NCBI GenBank assembly: GCA_018679315.1
Contig: JAHHLF010000096.1
Coordinates: 1-7,107, forward strand
Source: Bacteroidia bacterium
GTDB lineage: Bacteria; Bacteroidota; Bacteroidia; Flavobacteriales; Flavobacteriaceae
Reading direction: 5' to 3'
Length of the DNA: 7,107 nt
This document shows positions 1-5,896 of the stretch, in pieces. The position numbers and the translations under genes were made by a program. The notes under the pieces are model-generated. The model saw only the letters and a list, made by a program, of their open reading frames with translations. It was not told the origin of the DNA and made no database searches. Position 1 is the first letter of the stretch. Each line of letters opens with the position of its first letter.

Positions 1-262
1 GAGTAAGGTAGATCACTTCGTCATAGCTGCGCTCTTTCTTAAGGGCTGATATACACTTATCTATCGGTTCGATCATCAGGACCATGCCTGCTCCTCCACC
101 AAATTGATAGTCATCCACCTGCTTGTAGGCACCAATACTGTATTTTCTGAGGTTGTGGAGATGAACTTCGACCAAACCCTTGTCTATGGCTCTTTTCAAA
201 ATAGAGGCCTCAAAGGGGCTGGAAAGAAGTTCCGGTAAAACGGTAATAATATCTATCCGCAT
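1..262 (-). CDS. trmD: TrmD, tRNA (guanine-N1)-methyltransferase, 5' part only
   Basis: This is the N-terminal 87 codons of TrmD; the rest lies beyond the left edge. TrmD is the cytoplasmic, dimeric SPOUT-class enzyme that uses S-adenosylmethionine to methylate N1 of G37 next to the anticodon of some tRNAs, which prevents +1 frameshifting. Visible hallmarks are the N-terminal strand MRIDIITVLPEL, the family block VDDYQFGGGAGMV at about residues 49-61, and the strand VIYL at 83-86, which precedes the missing trefoil-knot cofactor site. The family is usually about 225-250 residues, so over half is absent because of the window edge, not because of a break. The ATG at 262-260 fits the family N-terminus. 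It starts 15 bp after the stop of the upstream acetyltransferase gene on the same strand, so the two are probably co-transcribed. Confidence 0.95.
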   Translation of the reverse strand, partial: MRIDIITVLPELLSSPFEASILKRAIDKGLVEVHLHNLRKYSIGAYKQVDDYQFGGGAGMVLMIEPIDKCISALKKERSYDEVIYLT

Positions 263-277
263 GGTATTGTACCTGAT

Positions 278-727
278 CTATTGGACAGGAGCAGTCCAAA
301 AGTAATGAAAACAGTGCGTATCCTTTTCCCAACCCAATTTCTCATATAGCTGCTGTGCAGGATTGTCGGTTGCAGTTTCCAATCCTAAGCCCTTGTAGTT
401 AAGTTGACTGCAATATTTTTGAGCATGCATCAACAGTGCTTCACCAATACCTTTTTGTCTAAATCTTTTATGAACATAAAGGTCATTCAGGATCAAAAAC
501 GGTTGCATGGAAACAGAAGAAAATGAAGGAAACAACTGCGTAAATCCAACGGCTTCATTGTTGATGAAGGCCATAAAAATAATGGATTCCTCATTTGCGA
601 TCCGGTCTTTTAAAAACGATTTTGCTCCCTGGAGATCAGAAGCTTGCTCGTAAAAGACCCTGTATTCGTCGAATAGGGATACCAGATCATCCAGATGTTC
701 AAGCGTTCCTCTTATTAGGGTGATCAT
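278..727 (-). CDS. GNAT-family N-acetyltransferase (149 aa)
   Basis: This encodes a compact single-domain GCN5-related N-acetyltransferase, expected to transfer the acetyl group of acetyl-CoA to an amine in the cytoplasm. The protein opens with the usual first strand (ITLIRGTLEHLDDLVSLF). Motif A has the acetyl-CoA pyrophosphate loop R90-Q-K-G-I-G95 after strand LNDLYVHKRF. Motif B has N122 and the block AQQLYEKLGWEKD at about 124-136, with Y129 in the usual general-acid position. Its length is normal for the family. The substrate cannot be told from sequence; the family covers small amines, antibiotics and protein N-termini. It lies 29 bp after the coiled-coil gene and 15 bp before trmD, which suggests an operon but not a shared function. 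Family assignment is strong; nothing more specific is supported. Confidence 0.9.
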   Translation of the reverse strand: MITLIRGTLEHLDDLVSLFDEYRVFYEQASDLQGAKSFLKDRIANEESIIFMAFINNEAVGFTQLFPSFSSVSMQPFLILNDLYVHKRFRQKGIGEALLMHAQKYCSQLNYKGLGLETATDNPAQQLYEKLGWEKDTHCFHYFWTAPVQ

Positions 728-756
728 AGAAAGAAAGGTGTCGAAGTTTTACGGGA

Positions 757-1389
757 CTACTTCTTGTTTCGGTATTTATTGATCTCATCCTGCAACTCCC
801 TGCTTATCCGCTGTTCCCGTTCCAAAGCCCGCCTTCTGTGATTTTCATATTCTGTTTCCAGTTCAGCTAGATTGTTCTTCGCTTCCTGTGTTAAATAATT
901 ACTCTGGCGGAATTTAATAATGAACAATAACATTCCCAGCAAGAGTCCGAGTACAGCAGACCACATAATAATGTTGTAGGTTGTTTTTGAAATATGCTTT
1001 CCGAAAATTGAAATACTGTCTTTCTCTTCAGTAATAGTTTGAAGCTGCTCTTTAGTGTTACTTAAATCTGAATTCAATGAACTTATCGTTGTTTCATTAC
1101 CTTCAATAGTAGCTTCTAGTTCCTTTTTCTTATTTGTGGCAGCTTCCAGGCTGTCTTTGACATTTTGCCTGAGTTTATCAAGCTGAATATTACGTACTAC
1201 TTCATATCGTTTTCCTTCAGCTCTGTAATTTCCAGAACGCCGGTAGATAAATTCAAACTGACTATCGATTGTGCCTGAGTCAAGGGATAATTGTTCTTGT
1301 GGGGTTTGATTAGTGCTGCTTTCCTGGGAAAAAGAGGCGGTTACTGAAATCAAAGCTAATCCAAAGAGAAAATAGCTTAATTTTTTCAT
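757..1389 (-). CDS. Exported coiled-coil membrane protein of unknown function (210 aa), trmD neighbour
   Basis: The function is not recognised. I place the start at the ATG at 1389-1387, because the protein then opens with a typical signal peptide (MKKLSYFLFGLALISVTASFSQ). An upstream in-frame ATG at 1443 would add 18 residues ahead of that peptide and is less likely. After the signal peptide come a low-complexity Ser/Thr/Gln stretch (22-37), a short motif-like region (about 38-72, including SGTIDSQFEFIYRRSGNY), a charged coiled coil (about 75-125), one membrane helix (about 138-159) and a second Arg/Glu-rich coiled coil (about 164-208). Positive charges after the helix suggest the first coil is periplasmic and the second cytoplasmic. 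From memory, similar flavobacterial proteins are often named tRNA (guanine-N1)-methyltransferase in databases, apparently from their position beside trmD. Nothing here resembles a SPOUT methyltransferase. A scaffold or signalling role across the inner membrane is only a guess. Confidence 0.85.
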   Translation of the reverse strand: MKKLSYFLFGLALISVTASFSQESSTNQTPQEQLSLDSGTIDSQFEFIYRRSGNYRAEGKRYEVVRNIQLDKLRQNVKDSLEAATNKKKELEATIEGNETTISSLNSDLSNTKEQLQTITEEKDSISIFGKHISKTTYNIIMWSAVLGLLLGMLLFIIKFRQSNYLTQEAKNNLAELETEYENHRRRALEREQRISRELQDEINKYRNKK

Positions 1390-1429
1390 AAGTAAGAGTT
1401 CTATTGTTGTTTTGATGATCCAGAGAAAA

Positions 1430-1475
1430 CTAAAGTAAACCATTCCTCTGAGATTCTAAAAAAAAATGTTAACAT
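1430..1475 (-). promoter_or_regulatory. Possible control region of the coiled-coil gene
   Basis: The 134-bp spacer between gap and the coiled-coil gene contains a perfect 10-bp palindrome, ATGTTAACAT (1466-1475). On the minus strand it is followed directly by a run of nine or more T. Downstream, TACTTTAG on the minus strand (1437-1430) matches the Bacteroidota -7 motif TAnnTTTG except at one base and lies about 40 bp before the chosen ATG. The palindrome could be an operator, or part of a weak terminator for gap because of the T run; its own stem is too short for a convincing intrinsic terminator. No clear -33 TTG is visible. This is a tentative call. Confidence 0.25.
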
Positions 1476-1523
1476 ACTATAATACTGTACGTTAATGTCT
1501 ACCTCTTTAGACTATTTGTAAGA

Positions 1524-2975
1524 TTAATAATACGTATACCGACGCACCTTCGCAATATATTTGGCCAGACGGATTACCTGGTGTGTATAACCAAACTCAT
1601 TATCATACCAAACATAGAGAATAATGTTCTTTCCATCTGGTGAAACAATGGTTGCCGTACTGTCGTAAATTGCCGGGGCAGATGTGCCTACAATATCAGT
1701 AGACACAAGTTCATTGCTCAGGGAGTATTTAATTTGCTCAACCATGTCGCCCTCCAGTGCATACTTCTTTAATATGGTGTTCAAGCTGTCTTTAGATGTT
1801 TTGCGATTCACATCCAGGTTTAAAATAGCCAGAGAACCGTTTGGTACAGGGACACGGATAGCATTGGAAGTAAGTTTCCCTTTTAATCCGGGAAGTGCTT
1901 TTGAGACTGCATTTCCGGCTCCCGTTTCGGTAATAACCATATTTAGTGCAGCTGCCCGCCCTCTCCGGTATTTACCATGGATATTGTCTACCAGGTTTTG
2001 GTCATTGGTGTATGCATGAATAGTCTCCAGATGTCCTTTCTTGATCCCCAGGGAATCATCGATCACTTTTAGGACAGGGGTAATTGCATTGGTTGTACAG
2101 GATGCTGCCGAATAGATCTTGGTTTTATCAGGATCAAATTCACTTTGATTTACACCGTGCACTATATTGGGAACATCCTTCGCGGGCGCAGTTAGTAAAA
2201 CTTTACTAACACCTTTAGCTTCTAAATGCTTGCCCAAAGTGGCCTTTGTTCTGAATGCGCCTGAATTATCTATAACAAGTGCATTACGAATCCCATATTT
2301 TGTATAATCGATCTCTGATGGGTCATTCGCTGAGATCATATTGACGGTAGTTCCGTTAATCAGCAGGGATTTGTTTTTAAAGTCAGTCTCAACCGTTCCC
2401 ATAAATTGGCCATGAATCGAATCGGTCCGCAAGAGCGTAGCTCGCTTTTCCAGCATATCTTTTGTAAGCTCACCTCGTGTGACAATGGCGCGGAGTCGGA
2501 GTTGCACGCCCTTCCCGGTTTTGGCCATTAGTTCGCGTGCCAATAAGCGACCAATACGACCAAAGCCATATAGGATGACATCTTTTGGTTGTATGGGAGA
2601 GCGTTCCTTTGCCTCGCCCAACCTGTCTATAACAAAGGTCTTTATATCACTATAGGCTGAACTTGTCTGGGTATGATATTCATAAGTGAGTTTTCCAATA
2701 TCGAGCTTGGAAGGCGGCAAGGAAATTTCTTTTACTGCCTGAAGTATCTCTACCGAGTCGAATATGGATATGGGTTTTTGCACAAATTCACCTGCATATT
2801 CGTGCAGGTTAATTATATCACTTACGTTTTTGTCGATCAGCTGGTTGCGAAAAAGTACGATCTCAATTCCGCGATCGTACCACATATCACTGACAATCTT
2901 GATAAATTCTGTAGTGGCTTTGCGCCGATCGGCCTGGAAGGCCAATTCTTTTTCATAGCTTTTAAGTGGGCTCAT
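1524..2975 (-). CDS. gap: Glyceraldehyde-3-phosphate dehydrogenase, N-terminally extended type (483 aa)
   Basis: This is a phosphorylating GAPDH, interconverting glyceraldehyde 3-phosphate and 1,3-bisphosphoglycerate in glycolysis or gluconeogenesis in the cytoplasm. Residues 1-130 form a mainly helical extension that is absent from the classic enzyme of about 335 residues. The Rossmann domain begins at 132 with dinucleotide motif GFGRIGR (137-143). The catalytic block is SAASCTTNAITP with nucleophile C293, H320 in HAYTNDQ is the catalytic base, R337-R340 and R374 fit phosphate contacts, and WYDNEFGY (456-463) is the C-terminal signature. The usual second Cys of the active-site block is Ala297. 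The Asp that normally binds the NAD ribose is replaced (T166, then R167), and the S-loop Leu-Pro is N331-I332, so NADP use is possible. Extended GAPDHs of this size occur in Bacteroidota and some Proteobacteria. It follows a terminator and has its own candidate promoter. Confidence 0.95.
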   Translation of the reverse strand: MSPLKSYEKELAFQADRRKATTEFIKIVSDMWYDRGIEIVLFRNQLIDKNVSDIINLHEYAGEFVQKPISIFDSVEILQAVKEISLPPSKLDIGKLTYEYHTQTSSAYSDIKTFVIDRLGEAKERSPIQPKDVILYGFGRIGRLLARELMAKTGKGVQLRLRAIVTRGELTKDMLEKRATLLRTDSIHGQFMGTVETDFKNKSLLINGTTVNMISANDPSEIDYTKYGIRNALVIDNSGAFRTKATLGKHLEAKGVSKVLLTAPAKDVPNIVHGVNQSEFDPDKTKIYSAASCTTNAITPVLKVIDDSLGIKKGHLETIHAYTNDQNLVDNIHGKYRRGRAAALNMVITETGAGNAVSKALPGLKGKLTSNAIRVPVPNGSLAILNLDVNRKTSKDSLNTILKKYALEGDMVEQIKYSLSNELVSTDIVGTSAPAIYDSTATIVSPDGKNIILYVWYDNEFGYTHQVIRLAKYIAKVRRYTYY

Positions 2976-2997
2976 ATATGAACAGCTTTTTCAAATA

Positions 2998-3005
2998 CAA
3001 AAATA
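2998..3005 (-). promoter_or_regulatory. Candidate -7 promoter box for gap
   Basis: Read on the minus strand, TATTTTTG is an exact match to the Bacteroidota -7 consensus TAnnTTTG. It ends 22 nt before the gap ATG, which would give a leader of roughly 15-20 nt. It lies just downstream of the htrA terminator, as expected if gap is transcribed independently. No convincing TTG -33 element is seen about 19-20 bp further upstream, and the region is AT-rich, so a chance match is possible. Confidence 0.4.
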
Positions 3006-3041
3006 CTATTTCCCATGTTTTCGTTCGAATTGTTTCGACAT

Positions 3042-3065
3042 AAAAAAAGCACTCCGAAGAGCGCT
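3042..3065 (-). terminator. Intrinsic terminator of htrA
   Basis: On the minus strand, AGCGCTC (3065-3059), loop TTCG (3058-3055) and GAGTGCT (3054-3048) form a 7-bp stem closed as C(UUCG)G, one of the most stable tetraloops, followed by six further T. One pair is G-U on the minus strand but would be an A-C mismatch on the plus strand, so the element works in the htrA direction. It begins 20 bp after the htrA stop codon and separates htrA from gap. Confidence 0.9.
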
Positions 3066-3084
3066 GGTAAAAATTTTATGTTGT

Positions 3085-4476
3085 CTACTGGAAAATGAGT
3101 CGTTCCCGTTCTCCTTCGTCATCGATAAGCGTAATGCTAAAACGCTCATAGCGTGAGATATCAGAAAATAACCTATTGGCATCGTCAATGTTTCTAACGA
3201 TCTCGTCATCTATTTGTATAACGACTTTCCCATCTAGTCCATATCCTTGATATCGTTCCGGAACACCGGTGATCTTCACCCCATTCTTGACTTTAAAAGT
3301 GCGTTTATCGCTATCTGAAAGATTTCTGACTTCAATCCCGATACCGGGTACAATGGCCGATTGACGTTTTTTTAATACAACAGGGACTACTATATTCCTT
3401 CCTTTTCTATTAATTGTTACTTCTACTTTATCTCCAGGGCGTTTTGTAGAAACATAGCCTGTAAGATCTCCAAAACGACGCACGCGAATATCGTCTACTT
3501 TTTTGATAACATCACCGGTTTGCAAGCCTGCGTCATCGGCACCTGACTCATCTTCAATACTGTCAATATAGACGCCATCAATTTCATTTACACCTTTATC
3601 AAAAGCTTGCTGGGTGTTCAGCCTTACAGTTGTAATTCCCAGGATCCCTTTTTGTACATTTCCGAATTCCATGATATCCTCAATCACTTTCTTTGCTAAA
3701 TTGCTCGGTACAGCGAAGGAGTATCCTACATAAGAACCTGTTTGTGAAGTAATCGCCGTATTAATTCCAATAAGATCCCCATTCGTATTGACTAAGGCAC
3801 CTCCACTATTACCGGGGTTTACAGCTGCATCTGTTTGGAGGAAAGACTGATTCCTGCCAAGATTTCTGGCTTTGGCGCTTACGATCCCCGCCGTTACGGT
3901 TGAAGTTAAATTAAACGGATTTCCAACGGCCAATACCCATTCCCCGATCTTGGTATTGTCTGAATCACCAAAGGCGAGATAGGGTAGCGGTTGCTCGGGC
4001 TCAATTTTGATCAGGGCAATATCCGTGGCCGGGTCCGCACCTACAACAGTTGCTTCATACGAACCATTATTATTTAAAGTTACATGCAACTCCTTGGCTT
4101 TGTCGATCACATGATTATTAGTGACGATATACCCATCAGGTGAAATGATGACACCAGATCCTGAGCCCAATTGAGGTCTCGAGTTTCCTTCCGAACCATA
4201 AAAGAAATCAAAAATGCTGGTCGACCCTTTAGAGATCGTTAAGTTCTTGACATGAACCACGGCATTGACCGTTTTCTCTGCCGCGATGGTAAAGTCTACA
4301 TCTTCAATGGCCTTATTAGCCAGTGATGAAGGGCTGCCAGATGTAGTAATTACAGGCATTTCACTGGACGACGTTACCACAGTGGAATCAGGGCTGTCAA
4401 AAAATAAGAGATATGATCCCAATGTAATTGCTCCTGCAAAAAGGGCTACTAAGAAAAGGGTTGCTATATTCTTCAT
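3085..4476 (-). CDS. htrA: HtrA/DegP-family (Do) serine endoprotease (463 aa)
   Basis: This is an envelope quality-control protease that degrades, and may chaperone, misfolded proteins in the periplasm. An N-terminal hydrophobic segment (about 4-26) without an obvious signal-peptidase site suggests a membrane anchor. The trypsin-like domain (about 60-270) carries the triad H122 (in NNHVI), D152 (in TDIALIKI) and S224 (in NPGNSGGA), the invariant GxSGGA-like surroundings, and GSGSGVIISPDGYIVTN before the His. PDZ1 spans about 275-368, with carboxylate-binding loop KGILGI (276-281) and the GADDAGLQTGDVI block. A second, more divergent PDZ spans about 376-462. The two-PDZ layout and length suit DegP/DegQ rather than the single-PDZ DegS. 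It is monocistronic: it ends at a strong terminator and is divergent from dapF. Two tandem 11-bp repeats upstream may be a regulator site. Confidence 0.96.
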   Translation of the reverse strand: MKNIATLFLVALFAGAITLGSYLLFFDSPDSTVVTSSSEMPVITTSGSPSSLANKAIEDVDFTIAAEKTVNAVVHVKNLTISKGSTSIFDFFYGSEGNSRPQLGSGSGVIISPDGYIVTNNHVIDKAKELHVTLNNNGSYEATVVGADPATDIALIKIEPEQPLPYLAFGDSDNTKIGEWVLAVGNPFNLTSTVTAGIVSAKARNLGRNQSFLQTDAAVNPGNSGGALVNTNGDLIGINTAITSQTGSYVGYSFAVPSNLAKKVIEDIMEFGNVQKGILGITTVRLNTQQAFDKGVNEIDGVYIDSIEDESGADDAGLQTGDVIKKVDDIRVRRFGDLTGYVSTKRPGDKVEVTINRKGRNIVVPVVLKKRQSAIVPGIGIEVRNLSDSDKRTFKVKNGVKITGVPERYQGYGLDGKVVIQIDDEIVRNIDDANRLFSDISRYERFSITLIDDEGERERLIFQ

Positions 4477-4502
4477 AACGGATACAAAATTTTAATTTAG
4501 AG

Positions 4503-4510
4503 TAAAAATA
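4503..4510 (-). promoter_or_regulatory. Candidate -7 promoter box for htrA
   Basis: Minus-strand TATTTTTA matches TAnnTTTG at all but the last fixed base and ends 26 nt before the htrA ATG. The tandem repeat at 4537-4558 would then be centred about 50 bp upstream of transcription start, a usual place for an activator. There is no clear -33 TTG, and the spacer is AT-rich, so confidence is low. Confidence 0.25.
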
Positions 4511-4536
4511 AAGAAATGGGATTCTCATTTATTTTG

Positions 4537-4558
4537 CTTTAACGTCTCTTTAACTGCT
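4537..4558. repeat. Two tandem 11-bp repeats in the htrA-dapF spacer
   Basis: CTTTAACGTCT is followed directly by CTTTAACTGCT, identical at 9 of 11 positions; on the minus strand each half reads GTTAAAG. An 11-bp period places both copies on the same face of the helix, as in the direct-repeat sites of OmpR/PhoB-class response regulators. It sits between divergent promoters, about 60 bp from the htrA start and about 43 bp from the dapF start. The repeat is seen directly; an operator role is inferred. Confidence 0.5.
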
Positions 4559-4580
4559 AAAATTAGCTTAAATAAAATTC

Positions 4581-4588
4581 TATCTTTA
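4581..4588 (+). promoter_or_regulatory. Candidate -7 promoter box for dapF operon
   Basis: TATCTTTA differs from the Bacteroidota -7 consensus TAnnTTTG only at the last base. It lies 12 bp before the dapF ATG, implying a very short leader of well under 10-12 nt. The tandem repeat at 4537-4558 would be centred about 45 bp upstream of transcription start. No good -33 TTG is seen. Confidence 0.4.
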
Positions 4589-4600
4589 CGTTGCACTACT

Positions 4601-5377
4601 ATGCTCCTGCATTTCTTTAAATATCACGGAACCGGCAACGATTTTATCCTGATCGATAACAGACAGGATAATTTCCCCCAAAATGATGCCAAGTTGATCC
4701 GCAATTTATGCGACAGGCATTATGGCATTGGGGCAGACGGACTCATTCTGCTAGAGCGGGATCATTCCCTTGATTTTAAAATGCGCTACTATAATTCAGA
4801 TGGAAAACCGGGCAGCATGTGCGGGAATGGGGGCAGATGTATAGTGGCTTTTGCCCGTTTTCTTGATATGGTTAATGACCGGGCTGCCTTTAGTGCCAAT
4901 GGCCACCATTATAAAGCAGAAATAGAAGATGATATTATTTCCTTGTCTATGTCTGATGTCAGTCATGTAGAAACCCATGATACTCATTGGTTTGTTGATA
5001 CCGGATCTCCGCATCACATAGAGATAGTAGATGATCTGGCAGCTTTGAATGTTATTGAAAAAGGCGCCAAGTTGCGCTATGATGTTTATGGCGATACAGG
5101 TAGTAATATCAATTTTGTAAAGCCTGGATCTACAGATACCTTCGAGGTGCGGACCTATGAGCGCGGTGTAGAAAACGAAACTCAGTCGTGCGGCACGGGG
5201 GTAACGGCAGTGGCATTGGCCATGCATCACTCAGGGAGGTCCCAATCCAAGAAAATAAAAGTGAGAACGCTGGGCGGAGATCTTGAAGTTCACTTTGATG
5301 GTGATACTTCCGGCTATTTTAACATTAAACTTAAAGGACCGGCAGTACAGGTATTCAAAGGCTATTTGGAATGTTGA
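4601..5377 (+). CDS. dapF: DapF, diaminopimelate epimerase (258 aa)
   Basis: DapF is the cytoplasmic, PLP-independent epimerase that converts LL-diaminopimelate to meso-diaminopimelate, the peptidoglycan crosslinking residue and direct precursor of lysine. The protein starts with the family N-terminus FFKYHGTGNDFILIDNR. It keeps the substrate-binding loop YNSDGKPGSMCGNGGRC with first catalytic C74, and the second half-site ERGVENETQSCGTGVTA with catalytic C197, so the two-cysteine mechanism is intact. GSNINFVKP (167-175) and the duplicated alpha/beta fold are as expected. The length is slightly short of the 270-280 common in Proteobacteria but normal for Bacteroidota. The ATG at 4601 gives the expected short lead before FFKYHGTGND. 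It is the first gene of an operon with an acetyltransferase and mltG, and overlaps the next gene by 7 bp. Confidence 0.97.
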   Translation: MLLHFFKYHGTGNDFILIDNRQDNFPQNDAKLIRNLCDRHYGIGADGLILLERDHSLDFKMRYYNSDGKPGSMCGNGGRCIVAFARFLDMVNDRAAFSANGHHYKAEIEDDIISLSMSDVSHVETHDTHWFVDTGSPHHIEIVDDLAALNVIEKGAKLRYDVYGDTGSNINFVKPGSTDTFEVRTYERGVENETQSCGTGVTAVALAMHHSGRSQSKKIKVRTLGGDLEVHFDGDTSGYFNIKLKGPAVQVFKGYLEC

Positions 5378-5895
5378 TATTAAAAGGAAAACATATCTAT
5401 TTGAGAGCGCTGGAACCCGAGGATCTGGAATTCTTGTATGAACTTGAGAATAATACAGCTATTTGGGAGATCAGCGGAACAAAAACTCCGTATGCGAGGC
5501 ACGTCTTGCGTACCTATCTCGACAATGCTTTTAAAGATATCTACGAGGTAAAACAATTACGATTAGGTATCTGCAACAATGAAAACCGACTCCTGGGCTT
5601 GATCGATCTGTTTGATTTTGACCCGGGTCATATGCGAGCCGGAGTTGGCATAGTTATCCTGGAATCAGAAGATAGAAATCATGGCATAGGAACAGAAGCC
5701 CTTACGTTACTGCTGGATTACGCATTTGCTACGCTTAACTTGCACCAGGTATACGCGAATGTGGGCAAGGACAATGAAGGAAGCTTACACTTGTTTACCA
5801 AGCTGGGTTTTGAGCAGATCGGGATCAAAAAAGATTGGATCCGAAGGGGAAAAGAATTTAAAGATGAGGTTATGTTGCAGAAAATAAACAGCTGA
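5371..5895 (+). CDS. RimJ/RimL/SpeG-like GNAT N-acetyltransferase (174 aa)
   Basis: This is a GNAT acetyltransferase of the RimJ/RimL type, whose members acetylate ribosomal protein N-termini, polyamines or small amines with acetyl-CoA. The opening GKHIYLRALEPEDLEFLYELENN is the subfamily's usual first strand and helix, and its ELENN-W stretch resembles spermidine acetyltransferase SpeG. Motif A is R102-N-H-G-I-G-T108, and motif B includes N135 and LFTKLGFEQIG (141-151). The C-terminal GKEFKDEVMLQ strand completes the fold. It begins inside the end of dapF (7-bp overlap, ATG at 5371) and stops 1 bp before mltG, so translation of all three is probably coupled. That places it in a cell-wall operon, but a peptidoglycan-related substrate is only an inference from position. 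It is not closely similar to the 149-residue GNAT elsewhere in the window. Confidence 0.9.
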   Translation: MLILKGKHIYLRALEPEDLEFLYELENNTAIWEISGTKTPYARHVLRTYLDNAFKDIYEVKQLRLGICNNENRLLGLIDLFDFDPGHMRAGVGIVILESEDRNHGIGTEALTLLLDYAFATLNLHQVYANVGKDNEGSLHLFTKLGFEQIGIKKDWIRRGKEFKDEVMLQKINS

Positions 5896-5896
5896 T

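Noticed and set aside
1390..1443. Upstream in-frame ATG at 1443 as the start of the coiled-coil protein
   Set aside because: It would put 18 extra residues ahead of a textbook signal peptide and would overlap the weak promoter candidate at 1430-1437.
1501..1523. GTCTA/TAGAC hairpin just after gap as a terminator
   Set aside because: The stem has only 5 bp and no T run follows on the minus strand.
1684..2019. 111-codon open frame on the plus strand
   Set aside because: It lies wholly antisense to gap, and its translation has no family features or sensible start context, so it is a shadow of the conserved gene.
2673..2981. 102-codon open frame on the plus strand, with a nested 64-codon frame
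   Set aside because: It is antisense to the 5' end of gap, which has clear GAPDH homology; no promoter or domain supports it.
3006..3209. 67-codon minus-strand open frame overlapping the end of htrA
   Set aside because: It is out of frame with the PDZ2 end of htrA and runs straight through the htrA terminator hairpin, so it is not a credible gene.
4796..5230. 144-codon minus-strand open frame inside dapF
   Set aside because: It is antisense to dapF, which has both catalytic cysteines intact; the translation is Cys/His/Ile-rich and resembles no family.
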